Positions 1-9,049 are shown, numbered from the stretch's first letter. The stretch: DNA of 64,000 bases from Prevotella sp. 10(H) (GCF_000711235.1 NZ_JOMI01000007.1:372001-436000); one strand, 5' to 3'. Notes: generated by a model not told the origin, from the letters alone. Translations and numbers: made by a program.

Positions 1-1335
1 ACGAGAGTTAAAGAACAAGAAGCCGTGACGGTTACATTCCGCTTTTATACCGTTCTAAATATCAGGGATGTAGGTAAAATACAGTTTCCGGAATTTGAGG
101 GATTTATGACAGAAGACTTTGAGCTTCCGGCTAATCGTCAAATGGCGTTGGAACATTATAATGGCCGCAACTATTATACCGTGGACGTAAAGAAAATACT
201 GCTGTTTCCTCAGCGTTCGGGAAAGATGACAATCCCTTCGGGAACAATGGAAATTGTATTCGAAGTTGCTTCCGGAAAGAAAGTTCAGACATTCTTCGGT
301 CCGCAGGAAGTGATGACAGAGGCTAAAAAAGTATTGAAAACCTCTCCTGTTACAGTAGATGTTTCTGCGCTTCCTATACAAGGCAAACCTGCAAATTTCT
401 CGGGCGGGGTAGGAGATTTCTCATTCAAACCGTCCATTTCGGCAGAGAAAATGAAGGCAAACGATGCCGTAACTATCAAACTTGATATTACCGGAACAGG
501 TAATCTAAAATTGATAAAAAATCCGGAAATAAAGTTTCCTAAAGACTTTGAAACATACGATGCGACTGTAAAAAATGACTTCCGGCTGACAGAAAACGGC
601 TTGTCGGGCACTAAGACTATAGAATATATGTTTATCCCGCGCTATCCGGGTAAATTTACTATACCGCCTATCGAGTTTTCTTATTTCGATACCAGAAGCG
701 GTGCATATAAGACGGCTACATCGCCTGCTTATACGCTCAATGTAGATAAAGATCCTAACGCAGGGCAAAATGTATCGACCAGCTATTCCAGCCAGAGAGA
801 GTTGGAAGTAGAACAGGATATCCGCTATGTAAAAACAGGAAACTACTCGTTTACTAATCCGCAGAGCTTTATTATAGCCTCGGCAGGATATATTTTATGG
901 TATCTGATTCCGTTTGTCTTATTTATCGTTTTTTCTATTATATACAGGAAGCAGATCAAAGCCAATGCCGACATAGCGCTTATGCGTACCAAAAAAGCAA
1001 ATAAAGTCGCTACCAAACGTCTTAAACAGGCTAAGCAGTACCTGCAGGCTCAGAAGCAGGATAATTTCTATGAAGAAATACTACGTGCGGTATGGGGATA
1101 TCTTAGTGATAAACTTACAATACCTGTTGCTGATCTGAACCGCGAAAATATTGAAAACGAATTGCGTAAATACGGAGTAGGGGATGAACTGATCAGTCAG
1201 TTTATGAATGTTCTCGATACCGGAGAGTTTGCACGCTATGCGCCGTCAGGTTCAGGACATGCTATGGACGATCTGTACAACGATACGGTAGATGCAATTG
1301 GAAAAATGGAAAGTACAATCAAAAAAATAAAATAA
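1..1335 (+). CDS. batD: BatD-like aerotolerance protein (5' end outside window)
   Basis: The reading frame is open to the first base, so the N-terminus with its signal peptide lies upstream; the GTG at 25 is only an internal codon. The visible part has beta-rich extracellular domains typical of BatD (first about 280 residues), one membrane segment (around LWYLIPFVLFIVFSIIY), then a basic cytoplasmic stretch and a helical C-terminal domain. BatD belongs to the Bacteroides aerotolerance (Bat) complex with the von Willebrand proteins BatA/BatB and the TPR protein BatE; its biochemical role is not settled. The batE start follows 6 nt after the stop, so the two are co-transcribed. The family call rests on architecture plus the adjacent batE. 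Confidence 0.85.
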   Translation, partial: TRVKEQEAVTVTFRFYTVLNIRDVGKIQFPEFEGFMTEDFELPANRQMALEHYNGRNYYTVDVKKILLFPQRSGKMTIPSGTMEIVFEVASGKKVQTFFGPQEVMTEAKKVLKTSPVTVDVSALPIQGKPANFSGGVGDFSFKPSISAEKMKANDAVTIKLDITGTGNLKLIKNPEIKFPKDFETYDATVKNDFRLTENGLSGTKTIEYMFIPRYPGKFTIPPIEFSYFDTRSGAYKTATSPAYTLNVDKDPNAGQNVSTSYSSQRELEVEQDIRYVKTGNYSFTNPQSFIIASAGYILWYLIPFVLFIVFSIIYRKQIKANADIALMRTKKANKVATKRLKQAKQYLQAQKQDNFYEEILRAVWGYLSDKLTIPVADLNRENIENELRKYGVGDELISQFMNVLDTGEFARYAPSGSGHAMDDLYNDTVDAIGKMESTIKKIK

Positions 1336-1341
1336 GGACTG

Positions 1342-2163
1342 ATGAAACGAATTATATTATCTTGCTTATTCTTATTTTCTATATATACACTTGCTTTTGC
1401 ACAGGACTCTATACCTGCGGCATCTGACTCACTTAACCTTAAAGCTGAATCTGCTGATGCAAAAGCTTCTTCCGATCCGGCTGTAATAGCTTACAATGAA
1501 GGCGATTTCCGTAAAGCTATCGAAATACTGGAAATTCAGAAGAAAGAGCAGTTGGAAAATGGGCTAGAATCATCTCAATTATATTACAATCTCGGTAACG
1601 CCTATTTCAGGGTAAATGATCTGGCACATGCCCGCCTGAATTATGAGAGGGCATTACTTCTCAATCCCGGTGATAGGGATACCCGCCATAATATCGATTA
1701 TCTTTCCACGAAGATAGAAGATAAGATACTCGTAGCCGATACTTTTTTCCTGAGTATATGGTTTACTGCTGTGCAGAATCTGTTTAGTTCTAATGTATGG
1801 TCTGTAATAGCGATCGTCACCTTCCTGCTGTTTATGGTTTGCCTTGTCGGCTTCTTTTTCAGCCGCCTGATTGTGGTGAAGAAAGCAGCATTTTATATAG
1901 GGATCGTGTCATTGATCATCGTTATACTGGCCAATGTGTTCTCTTTCAGGCAAAAGAATAAAATCGAACATAGGGATACTGCCGTAATAATGGCAGGCTC
2001 GGCATCTATAATGAGTTCACCGGATATAAACAGTAAGGAATTGTTTATCTTGCATTCCGGAACAAAGGTCTATATTACTAAAGAAGATCGTAGCTGGTTC
2101 GAAATAGAAATCGATAACGGTAATGTCGGCTGGGTACAACGCGAAAAACTTGAGGTGATATAA
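1342..2163 (+). CDS. batE: BatE-like TPR and SH3 protein
   Basis: 273 residues with a signal peptide ending near TLAFAQ. A TPR region (about 47-118, including YYNLGNAYFRVNDLAHARLNYERAL split over two repeats) is followed by two membrane helices (about 152-175 and 180-201) and a C-terminal SH3b-like domain ending in GNVGWVQREKLEVI. This order, TPR then two TM then SH3b, is typical of BatE of the Bacteroides aerotolerance operon, thought to act at the inner membrane with periplasmic parts. It lies 6 nt after batD and is probably the last bat gene, since a PAP2 phosphatase follows after 31 nt. The exact function is unknown. Confidence 0.85.
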   Translation: MKRIILSCLFLFSIYTLAFAQDSIPAASDSLNLKAESADAKASSDPAVIAYNEGDFRKAIEILEIQKKEQLENGLESSQLYYNLGNAYFRVNDLAHARLNYERALLLNPGDRDTRHNIDYLSTKIEDKILVADTFFLSIWFTAVQNLFSSNVWSVIAIVTFLLFMVCLVGFFFSRLIVVKKAAFYIGIVSLIIVILANVFSFRQKNKIEHRDTAVIMAGSASIMSSPDINSKELFILHSGTKVYITKEDRSWFEIEIDNGNVGWVQREKLEVI

Positions 2164-2194
2164 TAATGCCTCGTCTAATATTGAAAACACATAA

Positions 2195-2890
2195 ATGAGC
2201 CTTGTAGAAAAAATCTTACCTTATGAAAGGAACCTGTTCCTTTGGCTGAATGATCAGCATACCGAATATTGGGACACATTTATGTGGATCTATAGTGGTA
2301 AACTAGTATGGTTGCCACTGGCGATTGCCGGTCTTATAATATTTGTATATAAAATAAAGTGGAAAGAAGCTTTGTTGATTCTGATATGCGCTGCTTTAGT
2401 GGGAGTTTTGTGCGATTTCGTTTCTGCCTCGGTAATCAAGCCCTATTTTGAGCGGTTGCGCCCTACTCATCATCCCGACTTCGAATCTTTTGTTGAAGTG
2501 GTGAAAGGATATCGCGGAGGACGATACGGATTTATCTCCAACCATGCAGCCAACGGCTTTGGCGTGGTAGCATTTACATCATTGCTATTCCGCTACCGCT
2601 ATTATACCATGACGATGATCATATGGGCCGTTACTACGGCTTATTCGCGTATCTATCTTGGGGTGCATTTTATTTCCGATGTTGTCGGAGGTGCCGTGTG
2701 GGGCACATTGATAGGCTTTTTGGTGTATTATGTTTATTTAACCTCTCGCCGATATATTCTGAAAGTTCCTAAAGATGATTTGAAAATACCAGTCTATAGC
2801 AAAGAAAGGGCAAAAGTAATTATAGCTGTAATTGTCTTAACGATAGTATTTATTGCGATATACAGTGCAATATTTGATATTCCTTCCTGA
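2195..2890 (+). CDS. PAP2 family lipid phosphatase
   Basis: 231 residues, multi-pass inner-membrane protein of the type 2 phosphatidic acid phosphatase family. The three family motifs are visible: KPYFERLRP (motif 1, KxxxxxxRP), SNHAANGFG (motif 2, where many members have PSGH) and SRIYLGVHFISDVVGG (motif 3, SRxxxxxHxxxD). Such enzymes remove phosphate from undecaprenyl pyrophosphate, phosphatidic acid or lipid A on the periplasmic face; which substrate applies cannot be read from the sequence. The gene starts 31 nt after batE and may be read from the same transcript. Confidence 0.88.
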   Translation: MSLVEKILPYERNLFLWLNDQHTEYWDTFMWIYSGKLVWLPLAIAGLIIFVYKIKWKEALLILICAALVGVLCDFVSASVIKPYFERLRPTHHPDFESFVEVVKGYRGGRYGFISNHAANGFGVVAFTSLLFRYRYYTMTMIIWAVTTAYSRIYLGVHFISDVVGGAVWGTLIGFLVYYVYLTSRRYILKVPKDDLKIPVYSKERAKVIIAVIVLTIVFIAIYSAIFDIPS

Positions 2891-2895
2891 AACCC

Positions 2896-2927
2896 ATTGT
2901 TTTTCAAAAAAGAATTTTATAACTTTA
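2896..2927 (+). promoter_or_regulatory. Candidate Bacteroidetes promoter for the small DNA-binding protein
   Basis: ATTG at 2896-2899 (like the -33 TTTG), a 20-nt spacer, then TAACTTTA at 2920-2927 (one base off the -7 consensus TAnnTTTG). The start codon follows at 2969. Confidence 0.4.
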
Positions 2928-2968
2928 GAACATATTCCTAATCAATTACCATTTAAAACTTAGAGAGT

Positions 2969-3223
2969 ATGACTAAAGTTATTAAATTTAAAGAGCTTCG
3001 CAAAATCAAGGACAGTTTGCCGGATGGGAGCATACATAAGATTGCAGAGTCATTGCAAATTCCTGTAGAAACGGTTTGGAACTACTTTGGCGGTTATAGT
3101 TACGAAAAGGGACAAAGCTGCGGTGTTCACATAGAACCGGGTCCGGACGGCGGATATGTTTCACTAGACGATACTACTATTTTGGATATGGCTTTAGAAA
3201 TGGTGGAAACGAAGGAAGCTTAA
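2969..3223 (+). CDS. Small DNA-binding protein, Bacteroidetes type
   Basis: 84 residues. The N-terminal half looks like a helix-turn-helix (SIHKIAESLQIPVETVWNYF), followed by a glycine-rich stretch (GVHIEPGPDGGYVSLDDTTI) and a short helix. The pattern is familiar from small, conserved, uncharacterised DNA-binding proteins of Bacteroidales that lie as single genes. Target and function are unknown. It has its own candidate promoter and a hairpin terminator on the 3' side, so it is probably monocistronic. Confidence 0.7.
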   Translation: MTKVIKFKELRKIKDSLPDGSIHKIAESLQIPVETVWNYFGGYSYEKGQSCGVHIEPGPDGGYVSLDDTTILDMALEMVETKEA

Positions 3224-3235
3224 AAAAAGATAATT

Positions 3236-3268
3236 GAGAGATGGATGCCGAAAGTGTTCATCTCTTTT
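3236..3268 (+). terminator. Hairpin terminator after the small DNA-binding gene
   Basis: AGAGATG at 3237-3243 pairs with CATCTCT at 3259-3265, with a 15-nt loop and a short T run after it. It separates the 84-residue gene from the universal stress gene. Confidence 0.55.
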
Positions 3269-3303
3269 AAAATTGAGTACTATAACTTTAAAATATATCG
3301 GCT

Positions 3304-4425
3304 ATGGGAGATAAATTGGTAACGCTGGCAATACATACGAACGAAAAGGCCCAGATATTAAAAGAGGTATTGGAAGGCGAGAATATCGAAGTGCATATCA
3401 ATGATGTGGATCTCGATAATCCGGGTGTATCGGCGGGTGTTCGTATCCGTATCAATGAATCTGATCTTCCAAAAGCTTTGAGTGTGGTAGAAAGCCGTCA
3501 TTTGTTCAGTTATGACGAAGAAGAAACCTACCGTACAGACGACGGAAGAAAACGCATACTGGTGCCTGTAGACTTTTCCGATTATTCCCTTAAGGCCTGC
3601 AAGATTGCCTTTAACATGGCGCGTGACCTGAATGCTAAGGTGAAAATTCTGCATGTGTATTTCAATCCTTATTACCCTACGGCATTGCCTATGGCAGAAG
3701 CTTTTGCTTATCAGGGAAAAGAAGAAAAGGAATTCCAGAATATTATAGAAAAAGTTAAGGAGAATATCCAGAAGTTGTGCAATACGATAGATAAGAAAGT
3801 TTCCGAGGGGGAATTTCCACCTGTCAACTATTCATATGTATTGCGCGAAGGGCTTCCGGAAGAAGAAATAGTAACATTCACAAAAGAATATAAGCCTGCC
3901 CTGATTATGATGGGTACCCGCGGTAAAGACCAGAAAGATGCAGACCTTATTGGTAGCGTTACGGCGGAAGTGATCGAAATGACGCATGTACCGATAATTG
4001 CAATACCGGAGAAAACTCACTTCTCCGACCTGAAAGAAGTAACAAAAGTAGCTTTTCTGACCAACTTCAGTCAAAGGGATTTGATTTCATTTGATGTACT
4101 GACTAAATTGCTCAAGCCATACAGGGATGTACAGATTATATTAACACATATCTCCATAAAGAAAGGCGACCAGTGGGATGAAATCAAACTGGCGGGAATC
4201 AAAGATTATTTTTCGAAGCAATATCCGGGCCTTAATCTCGATTATAAACTGATTGATACAAACGACATGCTGAAAAGTCTCGACGAATATATTAAGAATG
4301 ATGATATTCAGATTCTGGCACTGACAACCAGCAAGCGAAATATATTCGCCCGCATGTTCAGCCCGAGCATATCGCGTAAGATGCTTTTCCACTCCGACAC
4401 ACCATTATTGGTATTAAGAGGATAA
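3304..4425 (+). CDS. Universal stress protein with N-terminal DUF2007-like domain
   Basis: 373 residues, cytosolic. Residues 1-70 (VTLAIHTNEKAQILKEVLEG and following) look like the DUF2007 putative signal-transducing fold. Residues about 78-230 form a UspA domain with the ATP-binding signature GTRGKDQKDADLIGS (G-2x-G-9x-G-S), and about 245-373 form a second, divergent Usp domain without that signature. Tandem Usp proteins are common; the DUF2007 fusion suggests that a sensing domain controls the nucleotide-binding part (inference). The gene stands alone between two terminators. A TAACTTTA box at 3283-3290 could be its -7 element. Confidence 0.85.
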   Translation: MGDKLVTLAIHTNEKAQILKEVLEGENIEVHINDVDLDNPGVSAGVRIRINESDLPKALSVVESRHLFSYDEEETYRTDDGRKRILVPVDFSDYSLKACKIAFNMARDLNAKVKILHVYFNPYYPTALPMAEAFAYQGKEEKEFQNIIEKVKENIQKLCNTIDKKVSEGEFPPVNYSYVLREGLPEEEIVTFTKEYKPALIMMGTRGKDQKDADLIGSVTAEVIEMTHVPIIAIPEKTHFSDLKEVTKVAFLTNFSQRDLISFDVLTKLLKPYRDVQIILTHISIKKGDQWDEIKLAGIKDYFSKQYPGLNLDYKLIDTNDMLKSLDEYIKNDDIQILALTTSKRNIFARMFSPSISRKMLFHSDTPLLVLRG

Positions 4426-4450
4426 ATACTGAAGTATATAATATTGATAT

Positions 4451-4492
4451 AAATCTATTCGTTATCTTTGAAGATAATGAATAGATTTTTTT
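4451..4492 (+). terminator. Strong terminator after the universal stress gene
   Basis: A 40-nt near-perfect hairpin: AAATCTATTC (4451-4460) pairs with GAATAGATTT (4479-4488) and the inner TTATCTT with AAGATAA, ending in a run of T. The loop side contains TATCTTTG (4463-4470), a good match to the -7 promoter element of the next gene. Confidence 0.8.
4463..4470 (+). promoter_or_regulatory. Candidate -7 promoter element inside the terminator stem
   Basis: TATCTTTG matches the consensus TAnnTTTG exactly and lies 38 nt before the ATG at 4509. No good -33 TTTG is seen 19-21 nt upstream, so this is tentative. Confidence 0.35.
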
Positions 4493-4508
4493 ATTTAACA
4501 CACTGCCC

Positions 4509-5246
4509 ATGAAAACGTATACATTCTTATTTTTTTCGCTTGTTTTTGCCCTCACATCATGTAATACTGCACGGCATGCTTCTGCTCCGGTTTATTATCC
4601 GGTAGATATGACGGGAAGCGTTGCTGGAGTGCAATTCCCCGATGAAGGCATAATTACTCAATCTTTATTTACGGATAAAGATGCCCGTATTTCGGAAGAG
4701 CATATTCAAATGCTATTGGACGGGTCGTATTATCTCCCCGAAAAATTGCGCGTAGCTATTGTGAACGTGGATAATGCTCCATTGATAAACAGGCGTTACG
4801 GATACGATGAAGATTATCTTTCTTCCCGTCAGAAATACTTATCCACTCTAACTACAAATCTGGAGGGCCAACAGCGGGTAAAAAAAGTATCTTTAGTACC
4901 TGATCTGATGCTACCCACATCCCCATCTTTCACTTCTATTCGTGAGGCGGCAGTACGGATGCAGGCCGATATTGTATTAGTGTATTCCATTAAAGGAGGA
5001 ATGTATTCAAAATTGAAAGTTTTTTCGGCTGATGAACATAAAGCTTTTGCGACAACCCAAGTCCTGATAATGGATGTCAGGACAGGAATGGTACCGTTTT
5101 CAACTGTAGTAACTGAAGATTATATGTCAAAGAAAATGAAAGATGACTTCAATGATAATGAAGCAGAAAAACGTATACAGGAAGAGGCGGTAATGAAAAC
5201 TTTGGCTAGGGTTAGTAGCGATATAAATAAATTCATAAGTGAATAA
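4509..5246 (+). CDS. Lipoprotein of unknown function
   Basis: 245 residues with a lipoprotein signal (LVFALTSC, acylated Cys at about 18). The mature protein has a mixed alpha/beta pattern; the stretch AAVRMQADIVLVYSIKG followed by a strand-rich segment (ATTQVLIMDVRTG) recalls CsgG/FlgO-type periplasmic lipoprotein folds, but no defining motif is seen and this is a weak resemblance. It is probably anchored in the outer or inner membrane. The next gene starts 16 nt later and may be co-transcribed. Confidence 0.6.
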   Translation: MKTYTFLFFSLVFALTSCNTARHASAPVYYPVDMTGSVAGVQFPDEGIITQSLFTDKDARISEEHIQMLLDGSYYLPEKLRVAIVNVDNAPLINRRYGYDEDYLSSRQKYLSTLTTNLEGQQRVKKVSLVPDLMLPTSPSFTSIREAAVRMQADIVLVYSIKGGMYSKLKVFSADEHKAFATTQVLIMDVRTGMVPFSTVVTEDYMSKKMKDDFNDNEAEKRIQEEAVMKTLARVSSDINKFISE

Positions 5247-5262
5247 TAACTTGACATGATAT

Positions 5263-5961
5263 ATGAATGATAAATTGTTATGCAAAAAAGATATCGGGTA
5301 CGATAATCTGAATTTCTGGTATTATTATATTATGGGTTTCAGAGGTTTTGATGAGGAAAAAGAGCTGAACATGGATGATGCAATCAGAGAAGTAATAAAT
5401 TTTGATCAATATGTTCCTGATTTCAAAACATGGTATAATAACTTCCTACCTGAGGATGACGCTGACAAAGAAGGCTATTTTGAAAACCCGAAAGAGATTG
5501 CAGGCCGATTGACTGATGAAATGGGCTTTGCAATAGAATTTCATTTGTCGGAGACAATATATTATCTGAATAATTATTATATCGGGAATCTGGGAGGTCA
5601 TTTCGAAGCATGGTTTTTGACGCTTGATGAGCTTCTTGCCTTTGATAAATATGATTTCTTATTCTTGTTATTGCTTCCGATGGCAGGGATTGAAGAAACG
5701 GAAAAAGAGTACGCCGTTTCTTTAATAAGTGAAAGGCTTAAGAAAATATCTATGTTTGCCGGGCAATCGGATTATATAGCGGGATGCATTGCCAACGGCT
5801 TGGTCATTGAAGGAAAGTTCTATGATGAGCCGCAGGTGGGAGTTGCCTGTCATACCAATCATAGTGTAAGGAATGTATTGAAATATCCCCGCTATAAAGA
5901 TGATGTTATTGAATTAAACAAATCTCTGAAAGCTTTTGTAGATAAAGTTGTCTCAAAATAG
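5263..5961 (+). CDS. Uncharacterised cytosolic protein, immunity-protein-like
   Basis: 232 residues, acidic, no signal peptide or membrane segment. It is rich in aromatic residues (NFWYYYIMGFRGF near the N-terminus; YIGNLGGHFEAWFLTLDELL mid-protein). This style and size resemble single-domain immunity proteins of polymorphic toxin systems, but no toxin gene is adjacent and I cannot name a family. It lies 16 nt after a lipoprotein gene and 9 nt before a secreted aspartic-protease-like gene, so it could be part of a three-gene transcript. Confidence 0.5.
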   Translation: MNDKLLCKKDIGYDNLNFWYYYIMGFRGFDEEKELNMDDAIREVINFDQYVPDFKTWYNNFLPEDDADKEGYFENPKEIAGRLTDEMGFAIEFHLSETIYYLNNYYIGNLGGHFEAWFLTLDELLAFDKYDFLFLLLLPMAGIEETEKEYAVSLISERLKKISMFAGQSDYIAGCIANGLVIEGKFYDEPQVGVACHTNHSVRNVLKYPRYKDDVIELNKSLKAFVDKVVSK

Positions 5962-5970
5962 AAGAATCCG

Positions 5971-6834
5971 ATGAGGTTTTCTTTTTTTATATTCTTCTTC
6001 TCTTTTACTTATTTCTGTATTGCCCAGAGTGATACGGTAGTTCGGGTACTGCCAGCCGGAGCAGTACCTTTCCACAGTTTTAAAAGCAATGTTATACTCG
6101 ACGGGCTTATAAATGATTCAGTACCTATAAAGGCATTACTTGATATCGGGGCATGGGGGCTTGCTGTTCCCGAACGTTTGAGAAAAGATACAGCTAATAT
6201 CCGGAGGACTGAACAAATTCGCTTCAAGGTAGGGGATTGGGCTAAGACCATGTCGGCTACCTTTATGAAGCCGGGCAGTCAGTTTCTGCATTGGTACGGA
6301 GATGATTGTGTATTACTTGGTTGGGATTTCTTTAACAGGCGCATCCTTGAAGTATCTTATGAACATCAGTATATACGCGAACTGAAGACACAAGAATTGA
6401 ACAGCCTCCAAGGATACGATTGCATAAAATTCGAGAACAGAGGCCGTCGTCTGCTTATACCCGTAGTAGTTGAAATCGGCGGAAATAAAATAGAGGGTAA
6501 TTGCTGGATAGATACAGGATTGAACGGTACCTTGTTTTTTGCTCATAATATACTGGCTAAATATAATCTCGATACCAGCAAGTTGAAAGCCGGACGGGCA
6601 AAGAACCTCGATACGAACCGCACGGAAGTGAATTTTTTAAAAGCGGATACAATTGCTGTAGGCAATACCCGACTGATAAATAAGGATGTGATATTCACCG
6701 ATTCGGAATGGTTTGTATTCAAAGAGAACGATATGTATATTGGGCTGCTCGGGAATCAGTTTTTCAGGTACTTTTCGGTTATTTTCGATTTCAGAAAAAA
6801 CAATCTTTATCTCAAACCTGTTAGTAACTATTAG
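5971..6834 (+). CDS. Secreted aspartic-protease-like protein (retropepsin fold, two lobes)
   Basis: 287 residues with a signal peptide (cut near CIAQSD). Two retropepsin-like half-sites are visible: KALLDIGAWG at about residue 50 and GNCWIDTGLNGTLFF at about 175, each followed by a hydrophobic segment, and a later LLGNQFFRYFSVIFDF that resembles the closing strand of the family. The second site has the canonical D-T-G; the first has D-I-G, which is unusual for an active site. It may be an aspartyl peptidase of the PF13650 type acting in the periplasm or a catalytically weak relative. Confidence 0.65.
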   Translation: MRFSFFIFFFSFTYFCIAQSDTVVRVLPAGAVPFHSFKSNVILDGLINDSVPIKALLDIGAWGLAVPERLRKDTANIRRTEQIRFKVGDWAKTMSATFMKPGSQFLHWYGDDCVLLGWDFFNRRILEVSYEHQYIRELKTQELNSLQGYDCIKFENRGRRLLIPVVVEIGGNKIEGNCWIDTGLNGTLFFAHNILAKYNLDTSKLKAGRAKNLDTNRTEVNFLKADTIAVGNTRLINKDVIFTDSEWFVFKENDMYIGLLGNQFFRYFSVIFDFRKNNLYLKPVSNY

Positions 6835-6902
6835 TATCTTTGCATATCGTAACAGCTATAATAGCTGTGGAAAGGATTGAAGGATATTATAAAAACAGTC
6901 AA

Positions 6903-8981
6903 ATGAAAAAATCAGTATTAATTGCTATGACCGGATTATCGATAATGTGTGCCGGCTGTGGCGGAGGACAGAAAGCAAATACTTCCGCAAAGCAGACCGA
7001 AGCAGATACAGTTCCTGCAGATTTTAAATATGAAGTGGATGCTTTTGCAGATTTGGAAATTCTGCGGTATTATGTTCCCGGATTTAAAAATCTACCATTG
7101 GAACAAAAAGAATTAGTTTATTACCTGTCGATGGCCGCACTTGAAGGGCGCGACATCCTTTTCGACCAGAATAACCGCTACAATCTGGCGATACGCCGCA
7201 CATTGGAGGGTATTTATACCAATTATAAAGGTGATAAGAGCATAAGCGACTATAAAGAGCTGGAAGTATATCTCAAGCGCGTTTGGTTTTCTAATGGTAT
7301 TCATCACCATTACGGGGAAGAAAAATTCCTGCCAGCCTTTTCGAAAGAGTTTTTTGCAGAACAGGTAAAAGCGTTGCCTGCCGACCTTGTTCCTGTAAAA
7401 GAAGGACAATCGGTTGAGGATTTTATCAAGATGATTACTCCCGTGATATTCGACGCCAAAGTAATGGCTAAGAAAGTGAACCAGTCGGGCGGCGACCTGA
7501 TAATGACATCAGCCAATAACTATTATGGTGAGGGTGTCACCCAGAAAGAAGTACAGGATTTTTACAATGCCATGAAAGATACTACCGACCTGACCCCGAT
7601 ATCTTACGGGCTGAACAGCCGTCTCGTAAAAGAAAACGGAAAATTAACAGAAAAGGTATGGAAAGTAGGCGGACTGTATTCACCGGCGATAGAGAAAATA
7701 GTTTTCTGGCTGGAGAAAGCGGAAGAAGTAGCTGAAAATAGCCAGCAAAAAGATGTTATAAGTAAACTAATATCATATTATAAGACTGGGGATTTGAAGA
7801 CATTCGATCAATATGCAGTTGCATGGGTAGAAGATCTGAATTCGCAGGTCGACTTTGTAAACGGTTTTACCGAAGTATACGGCGATCCTCTAGGCATTAA
7901 AGCCAGTTGGGAGGCCACTGTAAACTTCAAGAATGTAGAAGCTACAAAACGCGCGGAAATCATCAGTACAAATGCGCAATGGTTCGAAGATCACTCCCCG
8001 GTAGATAAGCGATTCAAGAAAGAGACCGTAAAAGGTGTTTCGGCAAAGGTAATTACGGTTGCCCAACTAGGCGGCGACTGTTACCCGGCTACCCCGATAG
8101 GAATCAACCTGCCGAATGCCGACTGGATACGCAGAGATCATGGTTCCAAATCGGTGACTATTGAGAATATCATGGAGGCTTACGATGCTGCAGGCGCACA
8201 TACCGGATTCGGAAAAGAGTTCATGTGGTCGAACGTCGAAGAAGAAATGATAAAAAAATACGGTTTCATTACCGATGTATTACATACCGATTTGCACGAA
8301 TGTCTGGGGCACGGATCGGGTAAATTATTGCCGGAAGTAGACCCGAATGCTTTAGGCGAATTCAGTTCTACGATAGAAGAAGCGCGTGCCGACTTATTCG
8401 GACTGTATTTCCTTGCCGACAATAAATTGGTGGAGCTAGGTATCATTCCTACAGCGGATGCATACAAAGCTGAATATTATAAATTTATGATGAACGGCTT
8501 AATGACTCAACTTGTACGCATCGAACCGGGCAAGGATATCGAAGAAGCACACATGCGCAACCGCCAGCTGATAGCCAAATGGGTTTATGAAAAAGGAAAG
8601 GCCGAAAATGTTGTGGAATATAAGGTACGTGACGGTAAAACATATGTTGTCGTAAACGATTATGATAAATTACGCACATTATTCGGTGATTTACTTGCTG
8701 AAATACAACGTATCAAGTCGGAAGGTGATTTTAAAGCGGCAAAAGACATTGTAGCCAATTATGCAGTGAAAGTAGATCAGAAATTACATAAAGAAGTATT
8801 GGATCGCTACAAGACACTGATTATGAAGCCATACAAAGGCTTTGTAAATCCTGTCTTTGAACTGGTGCAGGATAATGATGGAAAAATTACGGATGTGAAG
8901 ATTTCATATACCGAAGGATATACTGAGCAAATGCTGCGGTACTCGAAAGATTACTCTACATTGCCTACTTATAATGACTAA
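6903..8981 (+). CDS. Dipeptidyl peptidase III, lipoprotein
   Basis: 692 residues from ATG 6903; a TTG at 6840 would extend it but places junk before the lipoprotein signal (MCAGCGGG), so it is rejected. Peptidase family M49: zinc motif HECLGH at residues 465-470 and EEARAD at 492-497, matching the HExxGH/EExRAD pair known for bacterial DPP III. It releases dipeptides from the N-terminus of oligopeptides. The lipobox predicts membrane anchoring in the periplasm or on the surface. It is followed by a strong bidirectional terminator. Confidence 0.92.
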   Translation: MKKSVLIAMTGLSIMCAGCGGGQKANTSAKQTEADTVPADFKYEVDAFADLEILRYYVPGFKNLPLEQKELVYYLSMAALEGRDILFDQNNRYNLAIRRTLEGIYTNYKGDKSISDYKELEVYLKRVWFSNGIHHHYGEEKFLPAFSKEFFAEQVKALPADLVPVKEGQSVEDFIKMITPVIFDAKVMAKKVNQSGGDLIMTSANNYYGEGVTQKEVQDFYNAMKDTTDLTPISYGLNSRLVKENGKLTEKVWKVGGLYSPAIEKIVFWLEKAEEVAENSQQKDVISKLISYYKTGDLKTFDQYAVAWVEDLNSQVDFVNGFTEVYGDPLGIKASWEATVNFKNVEATKRAEIISTNAQWFEDHSPVDKRFKKETVKGVSAKVITVAQLGGDCYPATPIGINLPNADWIRRDHGSKSVTIENIMEAYDAAGAHTGFGKEFMWSNVEEEMIKKYGFITDVLHTDLHECLGHGSGKLLPEVDPNALGEFSSTIEEARADLFGLYFLADNKLVELGIIPTADAYKAEYYKFMMNGLMTQLVRIEPGKDIEEAHMRNRQLIAKWVYEKGKAENVVEYKVRDGKTYVVVNDYDKLRTLFGDLLAEIQRIKSEGDFKAAKDIVANYAVKVDQKLHKEVLDRYKTLIMKPYKGFVNPVFELVQDNDGKITDVKISYTEGYTEQMLRYSKDYSTLPTYND

Positions 8982-8996
8982 CATATAAATAGAAAT

Positions 8997-9040
8997 AAAA
9001 AGCAAAGCCGGATTAATTCTAATCCGGCTTTGCTTTTTAT
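8997..9040. terminator. Bidirectional terminator between DPP III and the barrel protein
   Basis: A perfect 19-bp stem (8997-9015 with 9020-9038) around the 4-nt loop ATTC, with A run on the left and T run on the right, so it can stop both the + gene on the left and the - gene on the right. Confidence 0.9.
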
Positions 9041-9049
9041 ATTATTGAT

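Noticed and set aside
6840-6902. N-terminal extension of DPP III from TTG 6840
   Set aside because: The extension has no family support and would precede the lipoprotein signal that starts at ATG 6903.
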